Source: CAJWPI01 sp964635015 (lineage in GTDB: Bacteria; Pseudomonadota; Gammaproteobacteria; Magnimaribacterales; Magnimaribacteraceae). From it: 32,160 nt of DNA. The stretch's first letter is position 1. Each line of letters starts with the position of its first letter. The notes under the pieces were generated by a model. The model saw only the letters and a list, made by a program, of their open reading frames with translations, was not told where the DNA came from and searched no databases. Where the stretch lies: positions 1-32,160 of the forward strand of contig CAZWMS010000016.1 in NCBI GenBank assembly GCA_964635015.1, read 5' to 3'. This document shows, one piece after another, positions 1 to 9,135 of this stretch. The position numbers were made by a program, and so were the translations under genes.

Positions 1-274
1 GGACGATATTAATAAATTTTTGGCTTATTTGCTAGTATTTAGTAACAGTTTTGTAAAAGAGCTAAACTTGTTCAGACCCTAAAATGAAAAAATTTTAGGT
101 CATTTATGAACTTGAGCTGATTTTCTGCTGGTTTACTTATTGAAAGATTAAAAAAACCCTTTTTTTTATTCTCTTCATTCCTTCTGTGTGTCATTCTCTC
201 TAAGAGTAAGAGGTTTTATTAACAATTTTAAGGGTAACTTCCTTTTTTTTTATTTTTTATATTAAACTAAGAGC
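1..274. other. Left-edge intergenic region
   Basis: No coding region is supported here on either strand. It is AT-rich. It holds a hairpin at 75-101 (described separately) and an A7-CCC-T8 stretch at 150-167 that could fold only weakly. I find no convincing sigma-70 promoter; any promoter for the S9 peptidase operon must lie here, since that gene is the first plus-strand gene in view. Confidence 0.6.
75..101. repeat. AT-rich inverted repeat / hairpin
   Basis: Left arm 75-85 and right arm 92-101 pair over 10 bp (GACC-TAAAAT against ATTTTAGGTC) with one bulged C in the left arm and a 6-nt loop GAAAAA. No T-run follows on the plus strand, so it is not a standard intrinsic terminator. It could be the 3' end structure of an upstream transcript or a leader element of the S9 peptidase gene 175 nt downstream. 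Function unknown. Confidence 0.45.
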
Positions 275-2233
275 ATGTATAAATGGAATATTATGAATAA
301 ACTTAAGATTGTCATCTTCTCTTTAACTCTAATTTTTAGCCTTAACATTCAAAGCAAAGAAATCCCAGTAAAAGACTTCTTTAAAAAAAGTAATTTTAAT
401 TCTGTAACTATTTCTCCATCAGGTAAGTACCTAGCTACAAAAGTAGAAATTGAAACAACTTCCGGAGTTATAGTAACTGAGAGAAAAACCAATAAAATTA
501 CCCATACGCACTTTTTTGGCGAAGATAGCTATGTAGGAGAGTATTACTGGCTAAATGATGAAAGAATTGGATTTTCATTATTAAAGAAAAATGCCGCATT
601 TGCTAGACCCTGGCTTATGGGTCAGTTTGAAGTAATCAATGCAGATGGAACGCAAAAAAAAATGATTATTGGCAGTGAAAATGTGCAGAGAACTTCTAAA
701 GTTATGGTCAATGATGTTGGTAGAACTGGTTTTACTTTTGTAGACCTTCTAAGGGACGATAAAGACCATATCCTTGTTGCTTTATATACAAAAGTTTACC
801 CCACCTTATACAAAATAAATATCTACACAGGTAGAAAAGATAAGGTTGCAACTAACCCAGCTAGATATGGAACTTTTGTTTTGGACTCAAATAAGGAATT
901 CAGACTAGCAATAGGAGAAAATAACAAAAATCAAAAAACGGTTTTTTATCGTGACAACTTGAATGATGAATGGGAGTCTCACGGAGTTTATGGATACGGA
1001 TCAGGGGAAATCATCCCTTATGCATTTAGTAAAGACGGCACTTTTCTATATGCATATTGTGATGTTGAAACACCAATAACAGGCCTTTGTAAGTACTTTC
1101 CTAAAACAAGAAAAACAGAACTTATATACCGTCATAACAAGGTAGATAGTTATGGCAAAATATACAGGAATGATTTGCTTTACATAGTTACTGCCGATGG
1201 TAAACCAAAACGAAAATGGATAGATAAATCTCATATTCTAGTAAAAAAATTAAGAGCTTTAGAAAAAGTATTTCCAAATCATATGGTTAGTATAGAGTCT
1301 GCAACTTGGGATCATTCAGAACTGATCATAGATGTTTGGAGTGATACAGACACGGGTGGTTTATACTCCTTCAAAACTAAAAATAATGAACTTACAGACA
1401 TGGGATTAGCCCGAAGAGACTGGCTAGACCCTTTAGCCATGGCGCCAATGGAACCCATAACCTACACAGCAAGGGATGGCTTAGAAATAAATGGTTATCT
1501 AACTCGTCCTTTAGGCTATAAAGAAAGTTGGCCTGAAAATTTACCTTTAGTGCTATTAGTACATGGAGGTCCGCACGGTGTAAGAGACCGTTGGAGGTTC
1601 GATCCAGAGGTTCAACATCTAGCAAACAGAGGTTTCGCAGTCCTTCAAGTGAACTACAGAGGTTCGGGTGGCTACGGTCGAGAATTCTTAACCAGTGGCT
1701 TTAACCACTGGGGGGATCTTATGCAAGACGACCTTACAGATGCCGTTAATTGGGCAGTTGACCAAGGAATAGCAGATAAAGAAAGGCTTTGTATATACGG
1801 CGCTAGCTACGGGGGTTACGCTGCAATGATGTCAGCAGCAAGAGAACCAGAATTGTATAAATGTGCTGTGGGTTATGTTGGTGTTTATGATATTGATTCT
1901 TTCACAACTGTCGGGAATATACCTGGCAACAGATCTGGAGCTGCTTATTTAAGTGAAGTTATACCCTCAGACCCAGCTATAAGGAAAGCCTTTTCTCCTT
2001 CTGAACAAGCAAGCAAAATAAAAGCTGCAGTTTTTCTTATACACGGGAAAAAAGACGAGCAAGCTCATTTTCAAAATTATGAAATTCTTACTAAGAAGTT
2101 TGACAAAATAGGAAAACCGTATAAATCTCTTGTTAAATCTGATGAAGAGCATGGTTTTTATAAGACTAAAAATAAAATTGAGGTTGCTAACGAACTTGAA
2201 GCTTTCTTTAACAAGCACATAGGAAAGAGATAA
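275..2233 (+). CDS. Secreted S9 family (prolyl oligopeptidase-type) serine peptidase
   Basis: Exported serine peptidase that probably cleaves peptides in the periplasm. The N-terminus has a lysine then a hydrophobic stretch typical of a Sec signal peptide; a start at the ATG at 293 (NKLKIVIFSLTLIFSL) gives the more usual signal length, and neither start has a strong ribosome site. Residues about 30-390 form the expected beta-propeller half. The alpha/beta-hydrolase half (about 395-650) carries the nucleophile motif GASYGG with Ser511, Asp594 in HGKKDE and His626 in EEHGF (numbered from 275), so the triad is complete. The 652-residue length is normal for S9 dipeptidyl/acylaminoacyl peptidases. 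fabI begins 7 nt after the stop, so the two are probably co-transcribed. Substrate specificity cannot be read from sequence. Confidence 0.92.
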   Translation: MYKWNIMNKLKIVIFSLTLIFSLNIQSKEIPVKDFFKKSNFNSVTISPSGKYLATKVEIETTSGVIVTERKTNKITHTHFFGEDSYVGEYYWLNDERIGFSLLKKNAAFARPWLMGQFEVINADGTQKKMIIGSENVQRTSKVMVNDVGRTGFTFVDLLRDDKDHILVALYTKVYPTLYKINIYTGRKDKVATNPARYGTFVLDSNKEFRLAIGENNKNQKTVFYRDNLNDEWESHGVYGYGSGEIIPYAFSKDGTFLYAYCDVETPITGLCKYFPKTRKTELIYRHNKVDSYGKIYRNDLLYIVTADGKPKRKWIDKSHILVKKLRALEKVFPNHMVSIESATWDHSELIIDVWSDTDTGGLYSFKTKNNELTDMGLARRDWLDPLAMAPMEPITYTARDGLEINGYLTRPLGYKESWPENLPLVLLVHGGPHGVRDRWRFDPEVQHLANRGFAVLQVNYRGSGGYGREFLTSGFNHWGDLMQDDLTDAVNWAVDQGIADKERLCIYGASYGGYAAMMSAAREPELYKCAVGYVGVYDIDSFTTVGNIPGNRSGAAYLSEVIPSDPAIRKAFSPSEQASKIKAAVFLIHGKKDEQAHFQNYEILTKKFDKIGKPYKSLVKSDEEHGFYKTKNKIEVANELEAFFNKHIGKR

Positions 2234-2240
2234 TAATTGT

Positions 2241-3029
2241 ATGTTAAAAAATAAGAACATATTGATAGTGGGAGTGGCTAATAAGCATTCAATTGCTGCA
2301 GGTATAGCAGAGTCGATGCACAAGCAAGGTGCTAATCTAGCCTTTACTTATCAAAATGACAGGTTGAAAAGAAATGTGGTTAAGCTAGCTCAGGAATGGG
2401 GTTCAAAGATATGCCTGCCCTGTGACGTAGCAAGCGACAATGAAATAAAAAATACCTTTAACGAACTATCAACACACTGGGATGGTCTTGATTGCATAGT
2501 CCATGCTGTTGGCTTTGCTCCTTCAGAGGAATTAGATGGTGAGTACGCAGAAGTTACAACCAGGGAAGGTTTTAAAATTGCCCATGACATTAGTTCTTAC
2601 AGTTTTGTTGCTTTGGCAAAGGCAGGCAGAGGGATGATGTCGGGGAGAAGTGGTTCCCTTTTAACTTTAACATACTTAGGATCCCAAAAAACCCTCCCTA
2701 ACTATAATGTTATGGGCTTAGCTAAAGCTAGTCTAGAGGCTAATGTTAGGTATCTAGCTGTATCTTTAGGAAAGGAACAAACAAGAGTTAATGCTATCTC
2801 CGCAGGCCCAATAAAAACCTTGGCCGCTTCAGGAGTGAAAAACTTTAGAAAAATGCTTTCATATAATTCTAGTAGAGCTCCTTTAGGAAGAAATGTTACT
2901 ACAGAGGAAGTAGGCAACGTAGCTTCTTTTCTAGCCTCTGACTTAGCAAGTGGGATAACGGGTGAAATAGTCTATGTTGATGCTGGCTTTAATATAACTG
3001 CAATGGGGAATATTGAGAACAATGTTTAA
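2241..3029 (+). CDS. fabI: Enoyl-[acyl-carrier-protein] reductase FabI
   Basis: NADH-dependent reductase that completes each elongation round of type II fatty acid synthesis in the cytoplasm. The 262-residue protein aligns by eye with E. coli FabI along its whole length. The FabI-specific active site is present: Tyr145 in LTYLG, Tyr155 and Lys162 in PNYNVMGLAK (Y-x6-K), followed by RVNAISAGPIKTLAASG. The cofactor segment begins GVANKHSIAAGIA, the FabI variant of the Rossmann glycine motif. The VGFAP segment (Gly91) matches the site where triclosan binds in E. coli FabI, so the enzyme should be of the sensitive type; that is inference. The gene follows the S9 peptidase by 7 nt and converges on ppiD with only 4 nt between stops. 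Confidence 0.97.
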   Translation: MLKNKNILIVGVANKHSIAAGIAESMHKQGANLAFTYQNDRLKRNVVKLAQEWGSKICLPCDVASDNEIKNTFNELSTHWDGLDCIVHAVGFAPSEELDGEYAEVTTREGFKIAHDISSYSFVALAKAGRGMMSGRSGSLLTLTYLGSQKTLPNYNVMGLAKASLEANVRYLAVSLGKEQTRVNAISAGPIKTLAASGVKNFRKMLSYNSSRAPLGRNVTTEEVGNVASFLASDLASGITGEIVYVDAGFNITAMGNIENNV

Positions 3030-3033
3030 AATT

Positions 3034-4929
3034 CTAATTTGAATTGTATATGGAAATTTTAGCAGATTGTTTTAAAGAGGATTGAATCTCAGCTAGCTCA
3101 GATAACTTCCTTTCTCTATTTAAAAAAGTACTAAAGGCATTTGTCTGATCTTGTTTAAAAATTTCCTCTACATCATTTATAGCTTCAACCATATAAATAA
3201 TTCTATCGTTATTCTCCAAAATAGATTCACCTAAGGGTGACTGGTCAGCCCTAGAAACATTGAACAAATCCAATAAAGTCGTACTTGGGAGAAGAGATGA
3301 ATTTCTCTGGACTCCCTTATAACTCTCCAACTTCAAACCATTCTTATCAGCTATAGAGTTAAAAGAAATTTTCTCTCTTAGACCTATAAGAATTTGATTA
3401 CTTTTTTTAGATATTTCTGCTTCTGCTAATTCTTTTACCAGCTCTTCTAAAACTTCTGATTCAACCTCCCCATAAGGGAGTATTTTTTTCTCTTGAAAGT
3501 CTATTACTTCATAAATAATAGCTTGTCCTTTTGACAGTTCAATCAAATCACTTAAATATCCCATAGGCTTTTCTCGCTCTAAAAAAAGAGATTCAAGTAA
3601 ATTAGAATCTTTGAAAGGGTTAGGAGCAAATTCCTTTACAAATAAACCAGTTTCAAGCACAGGAATTTGAAGTTCTTCGCTTATACTGTCTAAACTTCCC
3701 GATGTAAAAACCAAGTTAGAAGCTCTATCCAATAAATCTGAAAATCTTGAAGATATCAAATTGTCTTCTAAGCTTTCTTTTAATGATAGTCTCATTGAAT
3801 CAAAACTTTTAGGTGTTGGGATTTGAACCTTGAGTAACTTTAAAACATGAATGCTATTGCCCAAAACAACTGGGTCGCTAACCTGACCTTCTTCTAAACT
3901 CTTAAGGGCATTTTCAAACTCAACAGGAAAAGTTGTTCCATCAGAGACTCCTAGATCTCCTCCCGTATTTTTAGAACCCTCGTCTTCTGAGAACTCTACA
4001 ACTAAAGCAGAAAAATCTTGTCCTGACTCTGCCATTTCTTTAAGTTCAGAAGCTAATGAAAGAGCGGCCTCTCTAGTTCTTTTGTTTGTAACCTTTATCT
4101 CAATATGAGAAGCAGATCTTCTAGTAGAAGTGTCGAAATCCCCTAAGTAAGAGCTGTACTCTTCCTTAAGTTGATCTTCTGAGATTTTTAGTTTATCTCT
4201 TAATTTAATATCTGAAAGCTCTATATATTTTAAGTTAGCTTTTTCTTCAGTTTGGAACAAAGAGCTATTTGATTTGTAAAATGCTTTCTTTTCATCTGAA
4301 TTTGGAGAGAATTTATTTTTGAAATCTGAAAATTTTAATTTAATAAAGGTAATATCTCTGGTTTGACCTGCTAGTCTTAAAATATTCTTAACTTCATCTT
4401 CTGTAACAAAAGAACTTTCACCTATTCCATTTTGCCAAAACTTTAAAAGCATATCCTGTTTTATTCGTTCCAAATATTCAGATGGAATATAACCCAAACT
4501 CCTCGCAACTGCCTCAAATCTTGCTTTGCTAAATTTATTATTTTCTAAAAAGGTTTGATCAAGAGATATTTCTTTATAGGCTGACGAATCTGGAATTTTT
4601 ATTCCAGACTCTTCAAGATAATTAAGAATAAGGGCCCTACTGATAATAGAATTTATAGAAATCTCTCTTAAGAGATCTTCATCTATATTCATATCATTCT
4701 TATCTTCTTGAAGTCTCTGATTTAAATAGTATTGTTGAGTTCTCATTTCAAAATCAAGATCATAAAGATCTAATTTTTTGTTATCTACTGAAGCTACAGT
4801 ATTAGCATCACTAGTAGAAAATACTGTCCCCCATCCAAAAAACAAAGCAAAAGTAATTATAATTAAAACCACTATAAATTTTGAAACTGGTCCAGTAAGA
4901 CCTTCTCTAATATTTTGCAATCCAGCCAT
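3034..4929 (-). CDS. ppiD: Periplasmic folding chaperone / peptidyl-prolyl isomerase PpiD
   Basis: Inner-membrane-anchored periplasmic chaperone that assists proteins leaving the Sec translocon. The 631-residue protein has a short cytoplasmic N-terminus, a single transmembrane helix at about 18-36 (FIVVLIIITFALFFGWG), a SurA_N/PpiD N-terminal chaperone region (about 40-200) and one parvulin-like domain at about 270-370 with the recognisable SHIEIKV, FSEDEGSKNTGGDLG and HVLKLLKV segments. E. coli PpiD is similar in length and topology. It lies downstream of hupB, as in many gammaproteobacteria, but is separated from it by a strong terminator, so it needs read-through or its own promoter in about 50 nt. 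An AGGA ribosome site precedes the ATG. Confidence 0.93.
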   Translation of the reverse strand: MAGLQNIREGLTGPVSKFIVVLIIITFALFFGWGTVFSTSDANTVASVDNKKLDLYDLDFEMRTQQYYLNQRLQEDKNDMNIDEDLLREISINSIISRALILNYLEESGIKIPDSSAYKEISLDQTFLENNKFSKARFEAVARSLGYIPSEYLERIKQDMLLKFWQNGIGESSFVTEDEVKNILRLAGQTRDITFIKLKFSDFKNKFSPNSDEKKAFYKSNSSLFQTEEKANLKYIELSDIKLRDKLKISEDQLKEEYSSYLGDFDTSTRRSASHIEIKVTNKRTREAALSLASELKEMAESGQDFSALVVEFSEDEGSKNTGGDLGVSDGTTFPVEFENALKSLEEGQVSDPVVLGNSIHVLKLLKVQIPTPKSFDSMRLSLKESLEDNLISSRFSDLLDRASNLVFTSGSLDSISEELQIPVLETGLFVKEFAPNPFKDSNLLESLFLEREKPMGYLSDLIELSKGQAIIYEVIDFQEKKILPYGEVESEVLEELVKELAEAEISKKSNQILIGLREKISFNSIADKNGLKLESYKGVQRNSSLLPSTTLLDLFNVSRADQSPLGESILENNDRIIYMVEAINDVEEIFKQDQTNAFSTFLNRERKLSELAEIQSSLKQSAKISIYNSN

Positions 4930-4976
4930 AATTTTATATCCTAATAACTCTTTCTTATTGTACTTATTTAAGCGAC

Positions 4977-5004
4977 AAAAAAAAGCACGCCATACGGCGC
5001 GCTT
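4977..5004 (-). terminator. Intrinsic terminator after hupB
   Basis: Read on the minus strand, a 9-bp stem (AAGCGCGCC / GGCGTGCTT, one G-U pair) closes a 4-nt loop and is followed at once by eight T residues. It lies about 20 nt after the hupB stop. It is the only strong rho-independent terminator I found in the window and should isolate hupB from ppiD. Confidence 0.9.
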
Positions 5005-5025
5005 CTTTTTATTAAAGTTAAAATC

Positions 5026-5295
5026 TTAGAGGCTTTCTTTTAAAGCTTTACCAGCCTTAAATCCTACAGATTTTGATGCTCCTATATGGATCTGAGCACC
5101 TGTCTGGGGATTTCTTCCCATTCTTGCTGCTCTATGACGAACATTAAAAGTTCCAAATCCTACTAAAGAAACACTATCACCTCCAGAAAGGCTTCCAGCA
5201 ATAGCACTTAAAGTGGCATCAACTGCTCTCCCAGCTTCTGCCTTTGAGCTATCAGTTCTTGAAGCAACTGAATCTACTAATTGGGCTTTATTCAC
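5026..5295 (-). CDS. hupB: DNA-binding protein HU
   Basis: Small histone-like nucleoid protein; HU dimers bend and compact DNA. The 89 residues match the usual 90. The family signature is intact: GFGTFNVRHRAARMGRNP, then QTGAQIHI with the proline at the tip of the DNA-intercalating arm, and the closing KSVGFKAGKALKESL. Translation starts at a GTG with an AGGAG ribosome site 6 nt upstream on the minus strand. Its place directly after lon is the classical hupB context. It has its own sigma-70 promoter candidate (5354-5382), a 58-nt leader with an inverted repeat, and a strong terminator, so it can be expressed as a single-gene unit at high level. Confidence 0.96.
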   Translation of the reverse strand: MNKAQLVDSVASRTDSSKAEAGRAVDATLSAIAGSLSGGDSVSLVGFGTFNVRHRAARMGRNPQTGAQIHIGASKSVGFKAGKALKESL

Positions 5296-5326
5296 ATTTA
5301 TCTCCTGAATCTAGTTAAGTACAACC

Positions 5327-5339
5327 TGTGTTTGACACA
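5327..5339. promoter_or_regulatory. Inverted repeat in hupB leader
   Basis: TGTGT-TTG-ACACA, two perfect 5-bp arms around 3 nt, placed between the inferred transcription start of hupB and its ribosome site. It could be an operator half-site pair or a small leader hairpin. No regulator is identified, and a 5-bp repeat can occur by chance. Confidence 0.3.
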
Positions 5340-5353
5340 AGCAAGTCTGTGCG

Positions 5354-5382
5354 ATTAAAACCTTCTCTGTAAATCTTGTCAA
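5354..5382 (-). promoter_or_regulatory. Sigma-70 promoter of hupB
   Basis: On the minus strand a perfect -35 TTGACA (5377-5382) is followed after exactly 17 nt by TTTAAT (5354-5359), which differs from TATAAT at two positions. It lies in the 103-nt lon-hupB gap, 58 nt before the hupB start codon. It is the best consensus promoter in the window. Confidence 0.8.
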
Positions 5383-5398
5383 GGAACTTTTTTTCTAC

Positions 5399-7798
5399 TT
5401 AGTGCGTACCTATAGTCTTTTTGCTGCGTTTTTGACCCTTCTTTGCAACCCGATTAGGCACATCTACTTCTTTTTCCCAAGGTACGGGTTGTCTTGTTAG
5501 AACTAGGTCTAGAACCTCTTCTATCCATTGAACCGATTTAATAATTAATTCTTCTTTTATATTATCTGGGATTTCTTTTAAGTCTCTAACATTTCCTTTA
5601 GGAATTAGTACTGTCTTAATCCCTCCCCTTCTAGCTGCTAAAAGTTTTTCTTTTAAGCCTCCTATTTTTAATACTTCTCCTCTTAAAGTAATTTCTCCAG
5701 TCATGGCGACATCTGCCTTAACTGGAATTTGAGAAAGGACTGATGCAACGGCTGTACACATACTTATACCAGCACTAGGACCGTCTTTAGGCGTCGCACC
5801 TTCAGGTACGTGGATATGTATATCATGTTTATCGTAAAAACTTGGATCAATACCAAGAGATTCTGATCTTGACCTAACAACCGATAAAGCTGCTTGAATT
5901 GATTCCTGCATGACATCTCCCAGAGATCCTGTCTTAATAATTTTACCCTTACCCTTATAGCTTGCTGCTTCAATAGTTAAAAGCTCTCCACCTACCTGAG
6001 TCCAAGCTAGGCCTGTAACTTGACCAACCCTGTCTTTCTCATCAGCTTCACCAAATTCAAATTTTCTGACTCCACAAAATTCTTCTAACTCTTTGGGTTT
6101 AAGTTTTAATTTAGTTACCTTCTTTTTGGTAGCATTTTTCTTTACAAGTTTTCTACAAATTTTAGAAATATCTCTTTCAAGGGCCCTTACACCGGCTTCT
6201 CGAGTAAAATAACGGATTAAATCAACAATACTTTCTTTGGGTATTTCTAATTCTGCTTGAGCCAAGCCATTATTCTTCATTTGTTTTGGTATTAGGTACC
6301 TTTTAGCTATATTGACCTTCTCATCTTCTGTATAACCAGGGAGTCTTATGATTTCCATTCTGTCTAATAAAGCAGGAGGAATATTCATGCTATTAGCTGT
6401 ACAAACAAACATAGTATCTGAGAGGTCGTAATCAACTTCTAAATAATGATCATTGAAAGTATGGTTTTGCTCGGGATCTAAAACTTCCAGCAAAGCTGAA
6501 GCTGGATCACCTCTAAAGTCCATCCCCATTTTGTCTACTTCATCAAGTAGAAAGAGAGGATTCTTGACACCAGATTTAGAAAGTTTTTGTAAAATCCTTC
6601 CGGGCATAGACCCTATATAAGTTCTCCGATGGCCTCTTATTTCTGCCTCATCCCTCACACCACCAAGAGACATTCTGATGAACTTGCGATTGGTAGCTCT
6701 TGATATTGATTCTCCAAGTGAAGTCTTACCAACTCCTGGAGGTCCCACCAAACACAAAACAGGCCCTTTAAGTTTTTTAACTCTTTTTTGAACAGCTAGA
6801 TATTCTAGAATTCTTTCTTTAACTTCTTCTAATCCATAATGATCTTCATCTAGAACTTTGTTTGCTTTTATTAAGTCTTTTGTTATTCTGCTTTTCTTCT
6901 TCCAAGGAATGCTTAACATCCAATCTATATAACCTCTTACAACTGAAGCTTCAGCTGACATAGGTGACATCATCTTATATTTTTTTAATTCACTTATAGC
7001 TTTCTTTTCTGCTTCCTTAGACATACCTGAAGTAAGGATTTGTTTCTCTAAAGCCTCTGCCTCTTCTGATTCATCTATATCACCTAATTCTTTCTTAAGA
7101 GCCTTCATTTGTTCATTTAAATAATATTCTTTCTGGCTCTTTTCCATTTGTTTTCTAACCCTGCCTCTAACCCTTTTTTCAACTTTTGTTAGATCTAATT
7201 GCTCATCAATATAGGTTAGAACTTGAGAAGACCTATCATTTGCTGATGTAATTTCTAGAATGTTCTGTTTTTCAGAAACCTCTATTGAAAGATGTCCAAT
7301 AAGAGTATCTGTTAACCTTGAAAGGTCATCTATTGCATTTACAGTATTAAGTACTTCTGGAGAAGTCTTTTTTGTTAGTTTTACATATTGTTGGAATTTA
7401 CCTTTCAAAACTTCTAAAGAATCTGAATTCTCTAAAACTTCTTCTGAATCCTCAACATAACCTATGTCGGCTGCTAAATAATCTTTAAAATTCTTCACTT
7501 TTTCTATCCTTGCTCTTTTATTGCCTTCTACAAGAACTTTAACTGTTCCATCTGGAAGTTTAATTAACTGAAGAATTGTTGAAACAGTACCAATTGTATA
7601 GATATCCTTATCTGAGGGATCGTCTACTTGAGCATCCTTTTGAGCAACTAACATAATTTTCTTATCAGCAGCCATAGAAGCTTGAAGAGCAATTATAGAT
7701 TTTTCTCTCCCTACAAATAGAGGAGTAACAACTGAAGGAAAAATAACCACATCTCTCAGAGGAAGTAGAGGTATATTGTTTGTTTTATTGTCAGCCAT
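5399..7798 (-). CDS. lon: ATP-dependent Lon protease
   Basis: Cytoplasmic AAA+ serine protease that degrades misfolded and regulatory proteins. The 799 residues show the full order: N-terminal LON substrate domain (about 8-200), coiled linker, AAA+ module with Walker A GPPGVGKT (352-359) and Walker B LFLLDEVDK, then the protease domain with the catalytic dyad Ser675 (DGPSAG) and Lys718 (GGLKEK). The 43-residue Ser-Lys spacing equals that of E. coli Lon. A lysine-rich tail of about 25 residues follows the conserved core. It sits between clpX (56-nt gap) and hupB in the conserved proteostasis order, and a sigma-32-like promoter candidate lies just upstream (7826-7852). Confidence 0.97.
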   Translation of the reverse strand: MADNKTNNIPLLPLRDVVIFPSVVTPLFVGREKSIIALQASMAADKKIMLVAQKDAQVDDPSDKDIYTIGTVSTILQLIKLPDGTVKVLVEGNKRARIEKVKNFKDYLAADIGYVEDSEEVLENSDSLEVLKGKFQQYVKLTKKTSPEVLNTVNAIDDLSRLTDTLIGHLSIEVSEKQNILEITSANDRSSQVLTYIDEQLDLTKVEKRVRGRVRKQMEKSQKEYYLNEQMKALKKELGDIDESEEAEALEKQILTSGMSKEAEKKAISELKKYKMMSPMSAEASVVRGYIDWMLSIPWKKKSRITKDLIKANKVLDEDHYGLEEVKERILEYLAVQKRVKKLKGPVLCLVGPPGVGKTSLGESISRATNRKFIRMSLGGVRDEAEIRGHRRTYIGSMPGRILQKLSKSGVKNPLFLLDEVDKMGMDFRGDPASALLEVLDPEQNHTFNDHYLEVDYDLSDTMFVCTANSMNIPPALLDRMEIIRLPGYTEDEKVNIAKRYLIPKQMKNNGLAQAELEIPKESIVDLIRYFTREAGVRALERDISKICRKLVKKNATKKKVTKLKLKPKELEEFCGVRKFEFGEADEKDRVGQVTGLAWTQVGGELLTIEAASYKGKGKIIKTGSLGDVMQESIQAALSVVRSRSESLGIDPSFYDKHDIHIHVPEGATPKDGPSAGISMCTAVASVLSQIPVKADVAMTGEITLRGEVLKIGGLKEKLLAARRGGIKTVLIPKGNVRDLKEIPDNIKEELIIKSVQWIEEVLDLVLTRQPVPWEKEVDVPNRVAKKGQKRSKKTIGTH

Positions 7799-7825
7799 AT
7801 TTATCCCATTCTCTTAACTATATGA

Positions 7826-7852
7826 TGTTGGGGTGAAAAAAAGAAAAGCAAG
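7826..7852 (-). promoter_or_regulatory. Sigma-32-like heat-shock promoter candidate of lon
   Basis: On the minus strand CTTGCTT (7846-7852), 12 nt, then CCCCAACA (7826-7833). Compared with the E. coli sigma-32 pattern CTTGAAA / CCCCATNT, the CTTG core and the CCCCA core match, while the last three bases of the -35 do not. It lies between the clpX stop and the lon start, where heat-shock control of lon is known in E. coli. The clpP candidate has the same spacing. Confidence 0.5.
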
Positions 7853-7854
7853 AT

Positions 7855-9129
7855 TTAAACACTTTTCCTTTTGCTAGATTTTTCAAATACTTTAAATGGT
7901 TCAGATTCTCCTTTTACGACAGATGAATCCACTGCTACCTTCTTTAAACCTGACTCCGAAGGAATTTGATACATGGTCTCCATGAGAATCATTTCTATTA
8001 TAGATCTAAGTCCCCTGGCTCCAGTCTTTCTATCAATTGCTTTCTTAGCAATTTCACGAAGGGCATCTTCTCTAATATCTAGCTCTACACCTTCCATTTC
8101 AAATAGTACTTTAAATTGTTTAGAAAGAGCATTTTTTGGTTGGGTTAAAATCTTAACCAAAGCATCTTCATCCAATTCTTTTAAAGTCGAAGTTACTGGA
8201 AGTCTGCCTACAAATTCTGGAATTAACCCATACTTTACTAGGTCTTCTGGTTGAACTTGACTAATAAGTTCATCAACTTTACCTATTTGGTGAATTGAAG
8301 AAACTTTAGCTCCAAAACCTATTCCAGTCTCTTGGCATCTTTGACGAATAATATTCTCAAGCCCAGAAAAAGCACCACCGCATATAAAGAGTATGTTAGA
8401 AGTATCAACTTGAATAAATTCCTGTTGTGGGTGTTTTCTTCCTCCTTGGGGAGGAATTGATGCTGTAGTACCCTCAATAAGCTTCAGCAGAGCCTGTTGC
8501 ACACCTTCACCTGAGACATCCCTAGTTATTGAAGGATTTTCTGCTTTTCTTGCTATTTTGTCTATTTCATCAATATAGACTATACCTAGTTCTGCTTTTT
8601 CAACTTCATAGTCACACTTTTGTAGAAGCTTCTGAATTATATTTTCTACGTCTTCTCCTACATAACCTGCTTCGGTTAGAGTTGTTGCATCAGCGATTGT
8701 AAAAGGAACATCTAAAATTCTTGCTAAAGTTTGTGCAAGAAGGGTCTTACCACACCCAGTTGGACCTAGAAGCAAAATATTACTTTTAGTGAGTTCTACT
8801 TCTTCTTTATCAGTTACTTTTTGACCTTCTCTTAGCCTCTTGTAATGATTATAAACTGCTACCGACAGATTTTTTTTAGCTTCTTCCTGCCCAATTACAT
8901 ATTCATCAAGGCTTTGTTTTATTTCTTTAGGAACAGGGAAACTCTCAGAGTCTTTAGATTCTATAGCTTCATTTATTTCTTCTTTGATTATATCGTTGCA
9001 AAGATCTACACACTCATTACAAATATAAACCGATGGCCCTGCAATTAACTTCCTTACTTCATTTTGATTCTTTCCGCAAAAGGAACAAAATAAAAGTTTA
9101 TCTTCAGTTTTTTTATCTTTCTCAGTCAT
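7855..9129 (-). CDS. clpX: ATP-dependent Clp protease ATP-binding subunit ClpX
   Basis: AAA+ unfoldase that recognises tagged substrates and threads them into ClpP. The 424 residues hold an N-terminal C4 zinc-binding domain (Cys15, Cys18, Cys37, Cys40), Walker A GPTGCGKT (122-129), Walker B IVYIDEID (183-190) and the ClpP-docking IGF loop at 270-272, so docking to the upstream-encoded ClpP is expected. The sensor segment GARGLRSIIE is also present. It starts 6 nt after the clpP stop, typical of a clpP-clpX operon. The C-terminal tail (FKVFEKSSKRKSV) is basic, as is common. Confidence 0.98.
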   Translation of the reverse strand: MTEKDKKTEDKLLFCSFCGKNQNEVRKLIAGPSVYICNECVDLCNDIIKEEINEAIESKDSESFPVPKEIKQSLDEYVIGQEEAKKNLSVAVYNHYKRLREGQKVTDKEEVELTKSNILLLGPTGCGKTLLAQTLARILDVPFTIADATTLTEAGYVGEDVENIIQKLLQKCDYEVEKAELGIVYIDEIDKIARKAENPSITRDVSGEGVQQALLKLIEGTTASIPPQGGRKHPQQEFIQVDTSNILFICGGAFSGLENIIRQRCQETGIGFGAKVSSIHQIGKVDELISQVQPEDLVKYGLIPEFVGRLPVTSTLKELDEDALVKILTQPKNALSKQFKVLFEMEGVELDIREDALREIAKKAIDRKTGARGLRSIIEMILMETMYQIPSESGLKKVAVDSSVVKGESEPFKVFEKSSKRKSV

Positions 9130-9135
9130 TTTTCT

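Noticed and set aside
1967..2323. 118-residue open frame on the minus strand across the S9 peptidase-fabI junction
   Set aside because: It overlaps two clear genes in antisense and its composition (F/L/S runs) is that of a reverse-strand shadow.
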